Source of the DNA: Gammaproteobacteria bacterium
GTDB lineage: Bacteria > Pseudomonadota > Gammaproteobacteria > GCA-001735895
Assembly (NCBI GenBank): GCA_029864065.1
Contig: JAOTUD010000209.1
Span: 1-5,923 of the forward strand
Reading direction: 5' to 3'
DNA length: 5,923 nt
Shown: in pieces, positions 1 to 5,923 of the stretch
How positions within the stretch are numbered: the stretch's first letter is position 1
How the letters are laid out: every line of letters begins with the position of its first letter
Translations under genes and position numbers: made by a program
The notes under the pieces: model-generated
Seen by the model: the letters and a program-made list of their open reading frames with translations, nothing else
Told to the model about the DNA's origin: nothing
Database searches by the model: none

Positions 1-2
1 GC

Positions 3-773
3 GATGGCATTTCCTACCTGCAGGACGGCATCGAAATCAGCCCGCAAAAAATCCGGGGCAGCATCGAAGGCAGTCTGAAACGACTGCAAACCGATTATAT
101 CGATCTGTATCAGCTGCACTGGCCAAATCGCGGCTCTTATCATTTTCGCCGCAACTGGCGTTACGACCCCACTCGCCAGGATACGGCAGAGGCGCTGGAC
201 CATATTTATACGACCCTGGAATTCCTCGCCGAACTGGTGGCGGCCGGAAAGATCCGCGAAATCGGGCTCTCCAACGAGACCTGCTGGGGTAGCTTGAAAT
301 TCCTGCAGATCGCCGGGGCCAATAATTTCCCGCGCGTGGTTTCGCTGCAGAACGAATATAACCTGATGTACCGCAGCCACGATCTCGATATGGCCGAATT
401 ATCGCATCACGAACAGGTCGGCCTGTTACCCTACTCGCCGCTCGCCTGCGGCATGCTCACCGGCAAGTACCACAACGGCGCGAGGCCCGCGGGCTCGCGC
501 ATTACGATTTATCCCGACCTGTACGGGCGTGTCGACGATTCGGTCTGGCCGGTGGTCGATCAGTACCTGGCGATTGCCGCAAAACACGGCATCGAGCCGG
601 CGCAGATGGCGATCGCGTTCTGCAATCAACGCCCGTTCGTAACCTCGAGCATCATCGGCGCGACCAGCATCGAGCAGCTCACCGTGAACCTGGGCGCCGC
701 GGGGCTGGAGCTTGACAAAGAGGTGCTCGAAGATATCCAGGCTGTTTATCGTCGGCATCCAGTGCCTTATTAA
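3..773 (+). CDS. tas: Tas-like aldo/keto reductase, 3' part (5' end outside window)
   Basis: NADP(H)-dependent oxidoreductase of the aldo/keto reductase superfamily, a cytosolic TIM barrel that reduces carbonyl compounds; the physiological substrate is unknown. The frame is open from the left edge, giving 256 residues to a TAA stop. Residues 33-41 read IDLYQLHWP, whose His (fragment residue 39, bases 117-119) is the conserved active-site His. The other tetrad members (Asp, Tyr, Lys) would lie in the roughly 90 missing N-terminal residues. Further family landmarks are AGKIREIGLSNET, SLQNEYNLMYR, LTGKYHNGARPAGSR and the cofactor-binding SSIIGATSIEQL near the C terminus. These match my memory of E. 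coli Tas (346 aa) almost end to end, better than other aldo/keto reductases. Internal GTG/ATG codons such as the one at 237 are not the start, because homology continues upstream of them. The gene converges on lipA and looks functionally unrelated to the minus-strand cluster. Confidence 0.9.
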   Translation, partial: DGISYLQDGIEISPQKIRGSIEGSLKRLQTDYIDLYQLHWPNRGSYHFRRNWRYDPTRQDTAEALDHIYTTLEFLAELVAAGKIREIGLSNETCWGSLKFLQIAGANNFPRVVSLQNEYNLMYRSHDLDMAELSHHEQVGLLPYSPLACGMLTGKYHNGARPAGSRITIYPDLYGRVDDSVWPVVDQYLAIAAKHGIEPAQMAIAFCNQRPFVTSSIIGATSIEQLTVNLGAAGLELDKEVLEDIQAVYRRHPVPY

Positions 774-850
774 ATACTCCATACTCGCCCTTCGAGGGGA
801 TCAGAGCCCGTAATTCGGCCGGATGCTGAAAAAGCGCCGATTTCGACGGG
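774..850. other. Convergent intergenic gap between tas and lipA
   Basis: The 77 bases separate two converging stop codons. They contain a short inverted repeat, CCCT/AGGG around TCG (788-798), without a following T tract on either strand. They also contain a run of five A at 829-833, which reads as TTTTT on the minus strand. A 4-bp stem (835-838 with 854-857) would sit just before that T run in the lipA transcript, with the lipA stop codon in its loop. This is a weak candidate for a lipA terminator, and I do not call it as one. No ORF, promoter or RNA gene is supported here. Confidence 0.6.
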
Positions 851-1804
851 TCAGGCGTTGAGGACGGATTCGGCCTGCAGGTCGGCGTGGTAGGAAGAAC
901 GCACCATAGGACCGCTGGCCACCTGGTCGAAGCCGATCGATTCGGCGTAGGCCCCGAGTTCGTCGAACTCCGCGGGCGTCACGAAGCGTTCCACGGCGAG
1001 ATGATCGAGGCTGGGTTGCAGGTATTGTCCGAGCGTTAACATGTTGACGTCATGCTCGCGCATATCGCGCAGCACCCGCTTGACTTCGTCGATCTCTTCG
1101 CCCAGCCCGAGCATCAGGCCCGACTTGGTCGGCACCGCGGGATGCATCTGCTTGAATTTTTGCAACAGGTCCAGCGACCACTCGTAATCGGATCCCGGAC
1201 GGATCTTGCGGTATAACGACGGCACCGACTCCAGGTTATGGTTGAAGACGTCGGGCGGCGCCTGGGTCATGATTTCGAGCGCGACGTCGATGCGCCCGCG
1301 AAAGTCCGGGGTCAGGATCTCGATCTTGATATCGGGATTGAGCTTGCGCGTTTCGACGATGCAATCCACGAAATGCCGCGCGCCACCGTCGCGTAAATCG
1401 TCGCGGTCGACCGAGGTGATCACGACGTAGCGCAGGCCCATCGCGTGAATAGTCCTCGCAAGATTGACCGGTTCCGACATATCCAGGGGATTCGGCCTGC
1501 CGTGCCCGACATCGCAGAAAGGGCAGCGCCGGGTGCAGATATCGCCCATGATCATGAAGGTTGCCGTACCCTTGGAAAAGCACTCGCCCAGGTTGGGACA
1601 GGAAGCTTCCTCGCAAACGGTATACAGGCTGTTTTCACGCAAGCGCGCTTTCAACTGCCTGACGCGGTCTCCGGTCGGAGCCTTGGCGCGAATCCACGCC
1701 GGCTTGCGCTGCACCGATGTGGAAGGCACGACCTTGATCGGGATGCGCGCGACCTTGTCGGCGCCCTTGAGCTTAACTCCCTGAACTACCTGATTTTTCT
1801 TCAC
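851..1804 (-). CDS. lipA: Lipoyl synthase (radical SAM)
   Basis: Cytosolic radical SAM enzyme that inserts two sulfur atoms at C6 and C8 of octanoyl groups attached to lipoyl domains (pyruvate and 2-oxoglutarate dehydrogenases, glycine cleavage H protein), completing lipoate synthesis. The protein is 317 aa, against 321 in E. coli. It carries the auxiliary [4Fe-4S] motif CEEASCPNLGEC (C64, C69, C75), whose cluster is consumed as sulfur donor. The radical SAM motif CTRRCPFC (C90, C94, C97) binds the SAM-cleaving cluster. The C-terminal RSSYHAD (302-308) contains the Ser that ligates the auxiliary cluster. The start is GTG (1804-1802), preceded by AGGGA with a 6-base spacer. No Met occurs before residue 84, and the N-terminal GVKLKGADKVARIPIK aligns with the E. 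coli start region, so the GTG is well supported. The first 32 bases overlap the end of lipB in another frame, implying translational coupling. It is the last gene of the cluster. Confidence 0.97.
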   Translation of the reverse strand: MKKNQVVQGVKLKGADKVARIPIKVVPSTSVQRKPAWIRAKAPTGDRVRQLKARLRENSLYTVCEEASCPNLGECFSKGTATFMIMGDICTRRCPFCDVGHGRPNPLDMSEPVNLARTIHAMGLRYVVITSVDRDDLRDGGARHFVDCIVETRKLNPDIKIEILTPDFRGRIDVALEIMTQAPPDVFNHNLESVPSLYRKIRPGSDYEWSLDLLQKFKQMHPAVPTKSGLMLGLGEEIDEVKRVLRDMREHDVNMLTLGQYLQPSLDHLAVERFVTPAEFDELGAYAESIGFDQVASGPMVRSSYHADLQAESVLNA

Positions 1805-2414
1805 CGAGTTTCCCTATAAGTATTGCCGCCAGTTTGCGCCCTACCACGTCGCTGGCGTCTCCGACGCCCAGGTCGCGCAACTGCGTTACCGCGAGCCCGC
1901 GGTAACCGCAGGGATTGATGCGGCTAAATGGCTCCAGGTCCATATCGACGTTGAGACTCAGGCCATGATAACAACATCCTTTTCGAATGCGCAATCCAAG
2001 CGCCGCTATCTTGGCCTGGTCTACGTAGACCCCCGGCGCTCCCGGTCTAGTATCCGCGACGATCCGGTAACCCTCGAGCAGATCGATCACCGACCGCTCG
2101 ATCCTCGCAACCAGGCTCTTGACACCGAGTCCGAGACGCGCGATGTCGAGCAGGCAATATACCACCAGCTGCCCCGGACCATGATAGGTGACCTGGCCGC
2201 CGCGGTCGATCTGCAGCACCGGGATGGCTCCGGGCGCCAGCAGGTGCTCTGCGCGCCCGTTGAGGCCCTGGGTGAAAATCGGCGCATGCTCGGTCAGCCA
2301 CAGTTCGTCCGGCGTATCCGGTCGGCGCAGTTCGGTAAATTCCTTCATCGCGTCCCAGGTTTCCCGGTAGTCCGTGCGACCCAGGTTTCTGACCAGGCAG
2401 CGGGCTTGGGCCAT
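1773..2414 (-). CDS. lipB: Octanoyl-[acyl carrier protein]:protein N-octanoyltransferase
   Basis: Transfers octanoate from octanoyl-ACP to the lysine of lipoyl domains, the step before LipA; cytosolic, with an acyl-enzyme intermediate. The 213 aa match the E. coli length. The family signature RGGQVTYHGPGQ spans 71-82, the catalytic Lys135 lies in the segment DQAKIAALGLRI, and the acyl-accepting Cys169 lies in INPCGY. Both residue numbers equal those I recall for E. coli LipB. KGCCYHGLSLNVDMDL (145-160) is a further conserved block. The ATG start lies 6 bases after the ybeD stop, with a GGCGGG stretch just upstream that may be a weak ribosome site. The last roughly 10 codons, a low-complexity tail EEKSGSSGS, overlap the beginning of lipA; the lipA ribosome-binding site is also inside this gene. 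Confidence 0.97.
   Translation of the reverse strand: MAQARCLVRNLGRTDYRETWDAMKEFTELRRPDTPDELWLTEHAPIFTQGLNGRAEHLLAPGAIPVLQIDRGGQVTYHGPGQLVVYCLLDIARLGLGVKSLVARIERSVIDLLEGYRIVADTRPGAPGVYVDQAKIAALGLRIRKGCCYHGLSLNVDMDLEPFSRINPCGYRGLAVTQLRDLGVGDASDVVGRKLAAILIGKLGEEKSGSSGS
1811..1815 (-). promoter_or_regulatory. Ribosome-binding site of lipA, inside lipB
   Basis: Read on the minus strand the sequence is TATAGGGAAACTCG followed by the GTG start of lipA. AGGGA is a reasonable Shine-Dalgarno core, placed 6 bases before the start codon. It lies in translated lipB sequence, so ribosomes finishing lipB would pass over it. It supports GTG 1804 as the lipA start. Confidence 0.6.
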
Positions 2415-2420
2415 GCCCGC

Positions 2421-2696
2421 CTACAGCGACATCACGACGTGCTCACAGTCGTACAGGTCCTGGTAAATTTCTTCCAGCTGCTGTTGACTGTAAACGGTAA
2501 AGGTAAGCGTCAAAGCGAGATACTTGCCACCCTTGCTGGCGCGGCGACGCACCTCGATGTGCTCGGCCTGTGGGCATCTTGCCCTGACCAGCGCCAGCAC
2601 GATCGCTTCGAATTCGGCCGTATGGTTGCCGAATACCTTGAGCGGAAAGCGGCTCGGATACTCGATCAACGCCAGGCCGGATTCACCCGTACTCAT
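2421..2696 (-). CDS. ybeD: YbeD family protein (DUF493), unknown function
   Basis: Small cytosolic protein of the DUF493 family. The E. coli member has an alpha-beta fold likened to ACT-type regulatory domains, but no established role. From the ATG at 2696 the product is 91 aa, close to the 87 of E. coli YbeD. Recognisable segments are IEYPSRFPLKVFG, corresponding to E. coli LEFPTPFTYKVMG; the basic stretch RRRASKGGKYLALTLTFTV; and the C-terminal LEEIYQDLYDCEHVVMSL. A GTG at 2708 in the same frame would give 95 aa and overlap the dacA TAG stop by one base (TAGTG), so the longer form is possible. Neither start has a clear Shine-Dalgarno sequence; I favour the ATG for codon preference and family length. 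The gene sits between dacA and lipB as in many gammaproteobacteria, and this conserved place is the main clue to its function. Confidence 0.9.
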   Translation of the reverse strand: MSTGESGLALIEYPSRFPLKVFGNHTAEFEAIVLALVRARCPQAEHIEVRRRASKGGKYLALTLTFTVYSQQQLEEIYQDLYDCEHVVMSL

Positions 2697-2707
2697 CGCT
2701 TCAGCCA

Positions 2708-3847
2708 CTAGCGGAACATCAACTTGATGCTATCCATGGCCCTGGCGAAAAGACTCCCTTGATCGACGGCCTGCATCGCGACGATCTGCTCGCTCAGCAG
2801 CAGCTCGTCGTCGAGCTTGATGTTGACCAGGCCCAGCTGCTGCCCGCGAGAAACCGGGGCGGAAATTTCACGATCTATCTCCATCGACGCGTCCAGGTCG
2901 CGGTAACGGCCGCGCGGAATCGTAATGTAAATATCCTTGCCGATACCCATGCTGACCTGCTCCTGATCGCCGTACCAGATGCGCGCCGTTTTCAGCACTT
3001 CCTCGGCGCGATAAAGCTTGTAGGTCTCGTAAAAACGGAATCCGTAATTCAGCAGCGACTGGCTGCTCTGGGTTCGCGACTTGTCGGAATCGGCGCCCAG
3101 CACGACCGAAATCAGGCGCATGTCGCCACGCTGGGCCGAGGCCACCAGGCAAAATCCGGCCGACTCGGTGTGGCCGGTCTTGACGCCGTCTACCGTTTCG
3201 TCGCGCCACAGCAGACGATTGCGATTGAATTGCCGTATCTTGTTGAAGGTATATTCGCGTTCCTTGTAATAGCGGTAAGATTGCGGAAATTCCTGGATAA
3301 CCGCCCGGGTCAGAGTCGCGATATCCCGCGCGCTGCTGTAGTGGTCCTGGTGCGGCCAGCCCGTCGCGTTGACGAAATTGGTGTTGTCCATGCCAAGCAA
3401 CTTTGCCTGGTGATTCATGTAACCTGCGAAAGCAGATTCCGAGCCGGCGATATGTTCGGCAAGCGCGACGCTGGCATCGTTTCCGGACTGGATAATAAGC
3501 CCTTTCAACAATTCCTCGACCGATACCTGTTTGCCGACCTCGACAAACATCTTGGAGCCCTGCATGCGCCAGGCTTTTTCGCTGATGGTGACCTCGTCCT
3601 CGAGCGCGATATCGCCATCGGCAATCGCCTTGTCGACGAGATAAGCGGTCATCAACTTGGTAATGCTGGCCGGTTCGATATGCTTGTCCGGGTCTTTTTC
3701 GGCAAGCACCTGGCCGGAATCGAAATCGACCAGATAGTAACTGGTGGCATCGAGCGCGGGGGGATTCGGGATCGGCTTGGCCGCGGCCCATCCGGTCACG
3801 GGGAGCGTCACGGTCAGAATAGCGAGAAAAAACGAAACAATTTTCAT
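2708..3847 (-). CDS. dacA: D-alanyl-D-alanine carboxypeptidase (PBP5/6 type)
   Basis: Low-molecular-mass penicillin-binding protein that removes the terminal D-Ala from peptidoglycan pentapeptides on the periplasmic face of the inner membrane, limiting substrate for cross-linking. The 379-aa product begins with a Sec signal peptide (about 1-23, KIVSFFLAILTVTLPVTGW then AAA). The peptidase S11 domain shows all three active-site motifs: SITK (S61 nucleophile, K64), SGN (121-123) and KTG (223-225). FVNATGWP (158-165) is also conserved. The C-terminal PBP5-type beta domain spans about 270-360. It ends in an amphipathic stretch, GSLFARAMDSIKLMFR, expected to anchor the protein to the membrane. The start is ATG, and the upstream ribosome site is weak. 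A likely promoter lies in the 78-base gap upstream. The TAG stop abuts ybeD. Confidence 0.96.
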   Translation of the reverse strand: MKIVSFFLAILTVTLPVTGWAAAKPIPNPPALDATSYYLVDFDSGQVLAEKDPDKHIEPASITKLMTAYLVDKAIADGDIALEDEVTISEKAWRMQGSKMFVEVGKQVSVEELLKGLIIQSGNDASVALAEHIAGSESAFAGYMNHQAKLLGMDNTNFVNATGWPHQDHYSSARDIATLTRAVIQEFPQSYRYYKEREYTFNKIRQFNRNRLLWRDETVDGVKTGHTESAGFCLVASAQRGDMRLISVVLGADSDKSRTQSSQSLLNYGFRFYETYKLYRAEEVLKTARIWYGDQEQVSMGIGKDIYITIPRGRYRDLDASMEIDREISAPVSRGQQLGLVNIKLDDELLLSEQIVAMQAVDQGSLFARAMDSIKLMFR

Positions 3848-3885
3848 ATTGGCTCGATGCGTCGGGGGATTAGTCAGGAGTCGCG

Positions 3886-3914
3886 ATTGTAACGATCACG
3901 GCTATGGCTCTCAA
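3886..3914 (-). promoter_or_regulatory. Probable sigma-70 promoter for dacA-ybeD-lipB-lipA
   Basis: On the minus strand a -35 hexamer TTGAGA (3914-3909) and a -10 hexamer TACAAT (3891-3886) are separated by exactly 17 bases. Each matches the consensus at five of six positions. Transcription would start near 3879, leaving a leader of about 32 bases before the dacA ATG. The element lies wholly in the gap between rlpA and dacA, 11 bases past the rlpA stop, where a second promoter makes sense. It was found by eye and has no experimental support. Confidence 0.55.
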
Positions 3915-3925
3915 GGCCTATCGGT

Positions 3926-4705
3926 TCAGTCCTGCACTATGATGCGTGCGGTTTGAAAACCCTTGTCCCTGAGACGCCGGACGATGGCATTGGCTTCGTC
4001 GATATCGTACAGCGGGCCGACCCGAACCCGGTAAAACAGCCCTTCAGCGGTTTGCAGGTGAAATATACGAGCGGATAATTCGTTCGCGGCATGCAGATCC
4101 TGCATCAGGTTACTGGCGTTGAGCTGGTTCGAAAAAGAGCCCATCTGGATGAATAAAGGCGTGTCCTGCAGCTGATCGGGTAGCGGAATGGTGCGCACCA
4201 CGCTGGTGGGCCTGGATTCACCCTGGTCGAGCACGGCGATTTCGACTTTGGCCGTACCCGGCCCCTTGACACCCAGTTTCTTCGCCGCCGCGTATGAAAG
4301 ATCGATTATTCTACCCGGGATAAATGGACCACGATCGTTAACTCGCACTACCGTGCTGCGCCCGTTGTCGAGGTTCTTGACGTGCACATAAACCGGTATC
4401 GGCAGGGTCTTGTGCGCCGCGGTCATGTCGTGCATGTTGTATATCTCGCCACTCGAGGTTTTACGGCCGTGAAACTTTATTCCATACCACGAGGCGATAC
4501 CGCGCTGCACGAAGCCGTCGGCGCTGTCGAGCACATGGTAACGGCGGCCGTGCACGACGTACGAGGACGGGTTACCATTTTTCGACTTGGTCGTCGCCGG
4601 GACTCCCGTTGCCGGCACCTGGCCGCGGTCGCCGACAGGAACGCCGAAACTACAGGCGCCCAGCGTTAGCGAAACAATCATCAGGGCTGGGAGTTTGAAC
4701 CTCAT
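3926..4705 (-). CDS. rlpA: Septal ring lytic transglycosylase RlpA, SPOR-domain lipoprotein
   Basis: Outer-membrane lipoprotein that, in Pseudomonas aeruginosa, cleaves glycan strands lacking stem peptides at the septum; in E. coli the homologue binds the septum but seems inactive. The 259-aa product has a lipoprotein signal with lipobox LGAC (C18 lipidated). A linker rich in Pro, Thr and Ser follows, then a double-psi beta-barrel RlpA domain (about 66-160) with GIASWYGIKFHGRKTSSGE and VRVNDRGPFIPGRIIDLS. By alignment E87 and D124 correspond to the catalytic Glu and Asp of the active Pseudomonas enzyme, so activity is likely. A C-terminal SPOR domain (about 182-258; FIQMGSFSNQLNA and YRVRVGPL) should target denuded septal peptidoglycan. 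The ATG start overlaps the mltB stop as ATGA (4705-4702), a sign of coupled translation. Confidence 0.95.
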   Translation of the reverse strand: MRFKLPALMIVSLTLGACSFGVPVGDRGQVPATGVPATTKSKNGNPSSYVVHGRRYHVLDSADGFVQRGIASWYGIKFHGRKTSSGEIYNMHDMTAAHKTLPIPVYVHVKNLDNGRSTVVRVNDRGPFIPGRIIDLSYAAAKKLGVKGPGTAKVEIAVLDQGESRPTSVVRTIPLPDQLQDTPLFIQMGSFSNQLNASNLMQDLHAANELSARIFHLQTAEGLFYRVRVGPLYDIDEANAIVRRLRDKGFQTARIIVQD

Positions 4706-5700
4706 GCCGTCTTTTTATACTGGTGGCTTATTAGCCTGGCCAGCTGGTATACCGCCATTGCGTAGAGCTCGCTGTGATTATAACGCGTAATCACGTAAAA
4801 ATTCTGGAATCCCGCCCAGTATTCCGCGTGGTCCCGTTGTTGCAATCTGACCAGCGCCACCGGCGTGTCTTCGCCGATCTCGAATTCCGATGCCAGCCCG
4901 CTACGCTTCAGATCCGCCCATTTATAGACCGGCTTCAGGCCGGGTTCGAGCGCGTCGATCGAATTGTTCGCCGCCGCGGTCAGCGGACGCGCAACGCGCC
5001 CATCGCGCTGCCATCCATGCCTGACAAAATAGTTGGCGACGCTGCCGGCGATATCGGGAATGCTGTCGAACAGGTTGGTCTGGCCATCATCGTCGAAGTC
5101 GATCGCATAGTTACGATAGCTGGACGATATAAACTGCGGCATTCCCATGGCGCCGGCGTAGGACCCGCGCAGGTCCCGGGCATTAAAGCCCTGCTCCCTG
5201 GCGAGCAGCAGGAATTGCTCTAGTTCCTGCATGAAGAAACTGGCGCGGCGCGGGTAGTCGAAGGCCAACGTCACGAGACTATCGAAAACCGGGTCCTTGC
5301 CCTTGTACACGCCGTAGAAAGTTTCTACGCCGATGATGGCGACGATGATCTCGGCCGGCACCCCGGTCTTGTCGCTGACGGCTGCCAGCAGGTCGCGATG
5401 TTGTCGCCAGAACTTCACGCCGCTTTCAATCCGTGTGTCCTTGAGAAAAATACGGCGATACTGGTACCAGTCGAGCTCCTTTTCCGCCGGCTTGTCGAGT
5501 TTCTCGAACAGGTGTTCCTGCTTTTCGACCTGCGCGAACAGGCCGATTAGTTCCTTTTCGGTATAGTCGGACTGCTGGGCCATGCGCTCGACGAAAGCGC
5601 TGACGTCGCTGCGACCCTGGTAATCGCCATCCGGAATTTCCGCAGCAAATGCCAGGGATGTCGCCACCGCACCGATAATAATAATAGTAATCTTTCTCAT
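4702..5700 (-). CDS. mltB: Lytic murein transglycosylase B (Slt35/GH103 type)
   Basis: Periplasmic enzyme that cleaves the MurNAc-GlcNAc bond of peptidoglycan, forming 1,6-anhydro-MurNAc ends. The 332-aa product shows the family's landmarks: GVETFYG with catalytic E126, GAMGMPQF (183-190), an EF-hand-like acidic loop DFDDDGQTN (201-209) followed by AGSVANYFVRHGW, and the C-terminal NFYVITRYNHSELYAMAVYQLA. The ATG at 5700 overlaps the rodA stop by one base (TGATG); an in-frame TTG directly before it is a less likely start. The N terminus is a hydrophobic signal ending in SLAFA then AE, a signal peptidase I type site. It has no lipobox, and I see no Cys in the whole protein. It is therefore probably soluble or signal-anchored, unlike lipoprotein MltB of E. 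coli. The gene lies between rodA and rlpA as in Pseudomonas, where the equivalent is, from memory, called sltB1. Confidence 0.94.
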   Translation of the reverse strand: MRKITIIIIGAVATSLAFAAEIPDGDYQGRSDVSAFVERMAQQSDYTEKELIGLFAQVEKQEHLFEKLDKPAEKELDWYQYRRIFLKDTRIESGVKFWRQHRDLLAAVSDKTGVPAEIIVAIIGVETFYGVYKGKDPVFDSLVTLAFDYPRRASFFMQELEQFLLLAREQGFNARDLRGSYAGAMGMPQFISSSYRNYAIDFDDDGQTNLFDSIPDIAGSVANYFVRHGWQRDGRVARPLTAAANNSIDALEPGLKPVYKWADLKRSGLASEFEIGEDTPVALVRLQQRDHAEYWAGFQNFYVITRYNHSELYAMAVYQLARLISHQYKKTA

Positions 5701-5923
5701 CAAACCAGAAATCGCCTTGCCGATCTTATCGACATTATTAAACCAAAACCGACCATCAGGGTCACCATAGACGTACCGCCGTAGCTGATCAATGGTAACG
5801 GCACACCCACTACCGGCAACATACCCGCAACCATACCGGTGTTCACGAACAGATAGACAAAGAAAGTCAGGCTAAGCGCACCGGCAAGCAGACGCCCGAA
5901 ATTTTCCGTCGAATGCGCGGCAA
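5700..5923 (-). CDS. rodA: Peptidoglycan glycosyltransferase RodA, C-terminal end (5' part outside window)
   Basis: SEDS-family integral membrane glycosyltransferase that polymerises lipid II during cell elongation together with PBP2. Only the last 73 codons are present; the frame is open to the right edge and ends with TGA at 5702-5700. The fragment includes NFGRLLAGALSLTFFVYLF, the start of a membrane segment, then NTGMVAGMLPVVGVPLPLI and SYGGTSMVTLMVGFGLIMSI, the highly conserved SEDS C-terminal block and last membrane helix. The tail RSARRFLV is short and basic, fitting a cytoplasmic end. FtsW shares the VPLP.ISYGG type of motif, but the neighbours rlpA, dacA and mltB and the short tail favour RodA. 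Its stop overlaps the mltB start by one base. The PBP2 gene (pbpA/mrdA) would be expected just beyond the right edge. Confidence 0.92.
   Translation of the reverse strand, partial: AAHSTENFGRLLAGALSLTFFVYLFVNTGMVAGMLPVVGVPLPLISYGGTSMVTLMVGFGLIMSIRSARRFLV

Noticed and set aside
237..773. Tas-like reductase starting at the internal GTG 237
   Set aside because: The same frame is open and clearly homologous back to the left edge, including the active-site His; this is a window truncation, not a short gene.
788..798. Small inverted repeat CCCT/AGGG as a terminator of tas
   Set aside because: The stem is only 4 bp with a 3-base loop, and no T tract follows on either strand.
829..857. Possible lipA terminator: 4-bp stem followed by five T on the minus strand
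   Set aside because: The stem is too short and its loop is 15 bases containing the lipA stop codon; not convincing without a folding calculation.
1965..2711. A 248-codon plus-strand open frame antisense to lipB and ybeD
   Set aside because: It crosses the junction of two well-identified genes and its translation shows no family features; it is a shadow frame.
2759..3892. A 377-codon open frame on the plus strand, antisense to nearly all of dacA
   Set aside because: dacA carries signal peptide, SxxK, SGN and KTG motifs, so the minus strand is the coding one. Long antisense frames are common opposite genes with G/C-rich third positions. The antisense product shows no motif I recognise.
4710..4745. 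Possible promoter before rlpA (TATAAA with TGGCCA 17 bases upstream, minus strand)
   Set aside because: The -35 matches poorly, the element lies inside mltB, and transcription would start almost at the rlpA ATG, leaving no leader.
1..5923. A novel defence, mobile or RNA-based system
   Set aside because: All but about 150 bases are accounted for by recognisable housekeeping genes. No repeats, tRNA-like structures, integrase or transposase motifs, or compositional breaks were seen.

Overview
The window is a stretch of ordinary, densely packed bacterial chromosome, most likely from a gammaproteobacterium. The minus-strand order rodA - mltB - rlpA - dacA - ybeD - lipB - lipA is the well-known cell-wall/lipoate cluster of that class. 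The mltB-type gene between rodA and rlpA is, from memory, the arrangement of Pseudomonas and its relatives rather than of E. coli, where rodA is followed directly by rlpA. G+C looks moderately high (mid-to-upper 50s by eye). I cannot name a genus.

Layout. From 3 to 773 (plus strand) lies the 3' part of an aldo/keto reductase gene of the Tas type, cut by the left edge. A 77-base convergent gap (774-850) separates it from the minus-strand cluster, which fills the rest of the window. Reading in the direction of transcription (right to left) it comprises: the 3' end of rodA (5923-5700, cut by the right edge), mltB (5700-4702), rlpA (4705-3926), a 78-base gap, dacA (3847-2708), ybeD (about 2696-2421), lipB (2414-1773) and lipA (1804-851). 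All complete genes are intact, with their catalytic residues present.

How the genes work together. RodA polymerises glycan strands during elongation. MltB and RlpA are lytic transglycosylases that cut glycan, and DacA trims the terminal D-Ala of stem peptides, so the right half is a peptidoglycan synthesis and remodelling set. LipB transfers an octanoyl group to lipoyl domains and LipA inserts two sulfurs to make lipoate, so the left half is the endogenous lipoate pathway. YbeD, a small DUF493 protein of unknown role, sits between the two halves.

Expression. Junctions are tight: TGATG at rodA/mltB, ATGA at mltB/rlpA, a gap of 6 bases at ybeD/lipB and a 32-base overlap at lipB/lipA. The only real gap inside the cluster, before dacA, contains a good sigma-70-like promoter (TTGAGA, 17 bases, TACAAT). 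This suggests that dacA-ybeD-lipB-lipA can be transcribed separately from the rodA part. I found no mobile element, CRISPR array, RNA gene or evident new system.
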